Shown: positions 1-64,000 of the stretch, one piece after another
Layout of the letters: each line of letters opens with the position of its first letter
How positions within the stretch are numbered: the stretch's first letter is position 1
Source of the DNA: Hoplostethus atlanticus
Taxonomy: Eukaryota > Chordata > Actinopteri > Trachichthyiformes > Trachichthyidae
Direction: 5' to 3'
DNA: 64,000 bases
NCBI GenBank assembly: GCA_034670405.1
Contig: JAXDDX010000002.1
Location: 9,238,501-9,302,500 of the forward strand
Position numbers and translations under genes: made by a program
Notes under the pieces: generated by a model
The model's input: only the letters and a program-made list of their open reading frames with translations
Databases searched by the model: none
Told to the model about the DNA's origin: nothing

Positions 1-1220
1 GGATTGTCTATGAATAGTTATTGATTTGAATCTATTTTTGTTTTGTTTTGTACCAGAATTTGGATTGTTTGTGGTGCTTGATTGTAAGCGATTTGGGGAA
101 GATGGTTGCTAAATGGGAATAGGTTTTAAGTGTGAATGGAAGCAAAGTAGTGAAGAGAAAAGGGGGATGGGTAGGGAGAATATGTGACAGAGGGACAATA
201 TAGTTAACTTGACAGGGGTGGAAAGAGGAGAACAGACAAAGATAACCACACACTGGGAGATGGACGGAGGAAGGCGGAGGGAGCGAAGGATGGATGGATG
301 GATGGATGGATGAAAAGAGTTGGCATGGAATGAGAGGGTACCTCGTTGGGGAATTCTGGGTAATCCTCTTAACCATGGATCCCCCTTCCCAGACTAAGAC
401 ACTGGCCAAAATTGAGTCTAAATCAGCTGACAAGGCCCCAGACGTGGATATCTGTCCAAATTGGTGTTTTGAAGAGCTGGAAGAAGACTTGGGGCTGTAG
501 GGAGGGTGAGGATCTCAGACCAGAGGCAGCAATATGTCTAAGTTATCTCATTATTGATAAGGGATATAGTGATGCTATCAGTTATAGGACACAGACCAGG
601 GTAACATAGGGGATTGGTAATGGAGAATTCCCCTAATATTAAAATCTAATATCCAGAGCCACATTTGTCTATATTTTTTACAAATGTCTCTCTAATGGAG
701 ACAAAAAACAATTACATGGCAATCATCTTTATCCAAACTAACCATCCAAGTCTATAATTAGTAAAATAATCAGAAATTAGATGTTTTTCCAGCCATTTTT
801 TTTTTTTCGTCACCCGTCCCCTTCAGCTATTTGGGTTGCATTCCTGAGTAATGGATTGAATTTGTAGTCTGTATGAGGTGGACTTGAAGTTTAATATTTG
901 TAATCTGTATTGGCAGTGAAGAAATTATAGATATGCAAACATAATGTATGCATTACTCACGTGCAAGTGGTTGCACCTCACAAATTAATGACAGCATAAC
1001 CCCAAGTAACCCTAATGTCACTAAAGATGGAGTCTGATTCATCGTGCATATAGTTGCATCAGAAGGAAAGTGCTGTTGATCATAATTCTGCATGTCCCTC
1101 TGATCACGTGTAGCCATAACTATGGCAGTAACAACTTATGGCTGTAGGCTACAGTTTAGGTTAAAAATAGTTTGACAGCTCATTGAATGGGAGATGGAGT
1201 ACAACTTGAATGCACCACAG

Positions 1221-1907
1221 TGGATCAGTGATGCACCACAGGACCCTTGGCAGCCATGACAGTTTGATCATCTGAGGGATTGTATGGTCTGTCATACCCA
1301 TGTCAGTCTACATTTACAAAAAACATAATTGTGCTTTATGAGAATAAAACCACCGCCTAATAAATGGATGAGTATTTTTTGGAATTTAGAGACTGTTGCG
1401 TCACTTGCTCTCCATTTCTCTTCAACAGAGCGAGTATAGAAGGCTGTGAACAGTTGAGCAGAGTGCAGGCCGTGGGGGAGAGAATGGGACATGGACTATG
1501 GAATTATGAATACCATGTCTAAAGCTTTGCCAGCAGCTACCCTTGAGAGAAGGGTGTCCTGAGAATGGCAGTGCAGATGCTTAGTAGATTGAGTAGACAG
1601 TATGTTAGGACCTGTTTACACTGTGAGAAACATCCAGGGTGGTAGCCACCTATCATGGAAGCTCACTTTGTTAATATGTAGAGTGCTTTATGACCTGCTT
1701 ATAAGACCACCTCTGGTGTGTGTATGTTGCGTGTTAAACCAATGCTTTGTGTTTGCTGAAAGGTGATCCAGCGTGTGCGTGTGTGTGTGTGTGGCTGAAA
1801 GCTGATCTATCGGGCCTGTGGTGATGAACCTCAGCCATGGATCAGTGATGCACCACAGGACCCTTGGCAGCCATGACAGTTTGATCATCTGAGGGATTGT
1901 ATGGTCT
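1221..1907 (+). repeat. 70-base perfect direct repeat pair
   Basis: Positions 1221-1290 and 1838-1907 are identical over 70 bases, from tggatcagtgatgcaccaca to gattgtatggtct. The 547 bases between them are unrelated. Confidence 0.9.
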
Positions 1908-2422
1908 TTATCAATTATTAAAACTAATCACCGTACAACAGCTTGCTGGCTTTCTGTCACTGTCTGCCTGCGTATCCTATCTCCCCCTCATCTCTCATCT
2001 ACTCAACCTCTGTCTGCGTGTCTGTACGTTTGTCTGATTTTCAGTCTGCTTGTCTTTCTGTCTTTTTGTGTCTCTCATTGTCTGTCTGTCTATCTTCCTC
2101 TCTGTCTGCCACTGACTGTCTGTCTGACCATTTATGTATTCTTTGTGTACCCATTTTGTGTCATAACTGTCCATCATGAAGTCTGTCTTTCAATCCATCT
2201 CTTTTTCTGTCTTTCTCCCTGACAGTTGTTTAATTGCTCAACTATTTACTTTATTAACTTAATATACAATAACTTTGTATATAACTTTGTGTAACAATCT
2301 GTTAAAAAAGTAAGAAAATGTTGTCACTTTACTGCATTCAGGGCAGAAACTGACAGTGACTTTCAGCAGCAAATAATTGTTTGCCTTGGTTTTGAATCAA
2401 GAGCCTCCCTATTTTTTTTACT

Positions 2423-2461
2423 ATTAAATTAAATTAAATTAAATTAAATTAAATTAAATTT
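2423..2461 (+). repeat. (TTAAA)n microsatellite
   Basis: About eight pentamer copies after a T run. Confidence 0.9.
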
Positions 2462-2695
2462 TTAGGCATTCACCCCTGTCCTCACTTGAAGTGTTTTGGA
2501 ATGAGAGCATCATAGTGACTGTAATAAACTGTAATAAGATGTGTTTGGGACTATTTTTGGGACATCGTTAGGAAAGACATTATTTTTACAGCTAGAATTG
2601 TAGTCGGGAATGTTATACATGCAGTGTAAAGGGTTAGGGAGTTAATGTAACCATATGGAAGTGTAACCATACAGGGCTGTGTATGTATGTTGCAG

Positions 2696-62899
<60,204 letters not shown>

Positions 62900-63998
62900 G
62901 TGAGAGAAGACACAGATCCACACCCATAGTAGACTCTGTTAGATGTTAGATGTTAAGAAGTAGTCAGTATAAATGGATGCAGGGCAGATGGTAATGGTCA
63001 CCACGTTATTCAGTTCATTCTTTATTCTTAACTCAAGAACCTCTACAATAGTAGTCTACCAGTGTGTACAGGTGTAGGCAGTACTAATACAGAATAAATG
63101 TAGGTGGGTTTCTACCATGTTGCTCAGCACACTACCACAGAGATGGCCTAAATTTGTCAAACTTCACCTCAGGGAACACACATGGAGCACATTGACCTCA
63201 TTAAGTCTTAAAATCCAAATCTCTGAACTACCTCAAGACGTGGTTCAGGAAAATAATGTTCCAGTCATTCTTTGGCATATGAAGAGTTAACATGTGGCTT
63301 GGTGCCCTGACAAGTCCTAATCTAGATCGGTCTTCAGTCAACATTGTGATTTTACTACCAGGTGTAAAAAGGGGTAATCTTGTCTGCCTTTTGACAGCCC
63401 CATCGGCTTTTAACTCATTGCTCTACAGCTATTAAATATAGTCCCTGACTTGTCTTTCTTCCTCTCTCTTTGAATTAGGCTTTTCTGTTGCTGATGTGTT
63501 CTTGCTTCTGTCTTTGTTCTTAATCTGTTAAACTTCAGAACATTTGCTGAATTTCATTTTTTTTTCCTTTGGAGAGATTGTGAGAGATAATGCATGCACT
63601 GTACTTTATGAGAGATAAAAGTGTGATTGCCAGCCAATGGACGAGTGATGACGAAGTGATTTTTATCTCTTTTATTTTTTTGAGGCGTTCGAGATAAGGT
63701 GGGGGGTTGTTGTACATCTGTACTGCATGCAGGGGGGTACATGTGAATGAGTACTGAGTAAGGATGAGAGTGTGTAAAGTCTACGAGGGGGAGGATGAGA
63801 GGAAATTCTTATCATATGTGGCAGGCAGGTCTCAACAGGTTCCCCAGCCAAAGCCTTCCAGACAGCTTGATCTCTGCAGCGCTGAGAACCGGAATTCACA
63901 CCTTCAGCTGCCGTGGGTGGTGGTAGTGGTGTTGGTGTTTGTCTGTGTCGGCTGGTCTGTTCAATTATCTGGCCATTTTTTCTCTCTCGCTCTGTCAG
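62900..63998 (+). other. Intron, last in the window
   Basis: Nothing recognised besides the terminal pyrimidine tract and AG. Confidence 0.8.
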
Positions 63999-64000
63999 GT
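63999..64000 (+). CDS. pcsk5: Probable first two bases of the next pcsk5 PC5B exon
   Basis: The window ends ctctctcgctctgtcag|gt, a clean pyrimidine tract and AG at 63997-63998. The previous exon leaves one G, and GT here would complete a Gly codon, as expected at the ECG(Q)G position. Only two bases are visible, so this is an inference. Confidence 0.45.

Larger units (their letters stand above)
1..2695 (+). other. Intron (3' part of the first visible intron)
   Basis: No convincing exon. Holds (GGAT)n at 288-312, a perfect 70-base direct repeat (1221-1290 and 1838-1907), a (TCTG)-rich pyrimidine stretch 1960-2215 and (TTAAA)n at 2423-2461. A short open frame at 389-499 preceded by an AG is discussed in findings. 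Confidence 0.8.

Overview
The window is a vertebrate, almost certainly teleost fish, nuclear genome segment. It is one large part of a single protein-coding gene on the + strand: a proprotein convertase of the PC5 type (pcsk5; whether pcsk5a or pcsk5b cannot be decided here). The fish assignment rests on the repeat content: DANA/Mermaid-like tRNA-derived SINEs, Tc1-like and hAT-like elements, and very long GT and GA dinucleotide runs. No bacterial gene, operon, CRISPR array or rRNA is present.

Layout. 1-2695 is the end of an upstream intron; the promoter, start codon and signal peptide lie outside the window. Nineteen constitutive exons run from 2696 to 51364. They encode, in order, the C-terminal half of the prodomain, the furin-type cleavage site, the subtilisin-like catalytic domain (Asp at 15715, His at 21892, oxyanion Asn at 25904, Ser at 27501), the P domain with its RGD (36337-38372), and the first furin-like cysteine-rich motifs (38682-51364). 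All introns start with GT and end with AG, and exon phases fit throughout, so the frame is open for 862 codons to the stop at 53131-53133.

At 51364 the gene forks. One route splices to the exon at 53018, which encodes a PLAC-type tail and a stop, followed by a long 3' UTR (the soluble PC5A form). The other route skips it and joins exons at 60216, 60709 and 62699, which add further cysteine-rich motifs and continue past the window (the PC5B form). A further acceptor sits at the last bases (63997-63998).

The introns carry the rest. Best supported are: a 1.7 kb foldback element with ~510-base inverted arms (4577-6303) enclosing a SINE; a 1.4 kb terminal-inverted-repeat element (12261-13656) with a broken Myb/SANT-like reading frame and an antisense tRNA-Lys-like sequence; an hAT-like element (39847-41842) invaded by a Tc1-like remnant and an hAT MITE; a THAP zinc-finger reading frame (42247-42522) next to a TTAA-flanked transposon end; and several MITEs with visible target duplications.

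I did not find a previously undescribed multi-gene system. The observations most worth following are the (TG)n plus pyrimidine tract before the weak acceptor of the alternative PC5A exon, a MITE that brings polyadenylation signals into the PC5A 3' UTR, the tRNA-like sequence inside a DNA transposon, and the THAP frame.
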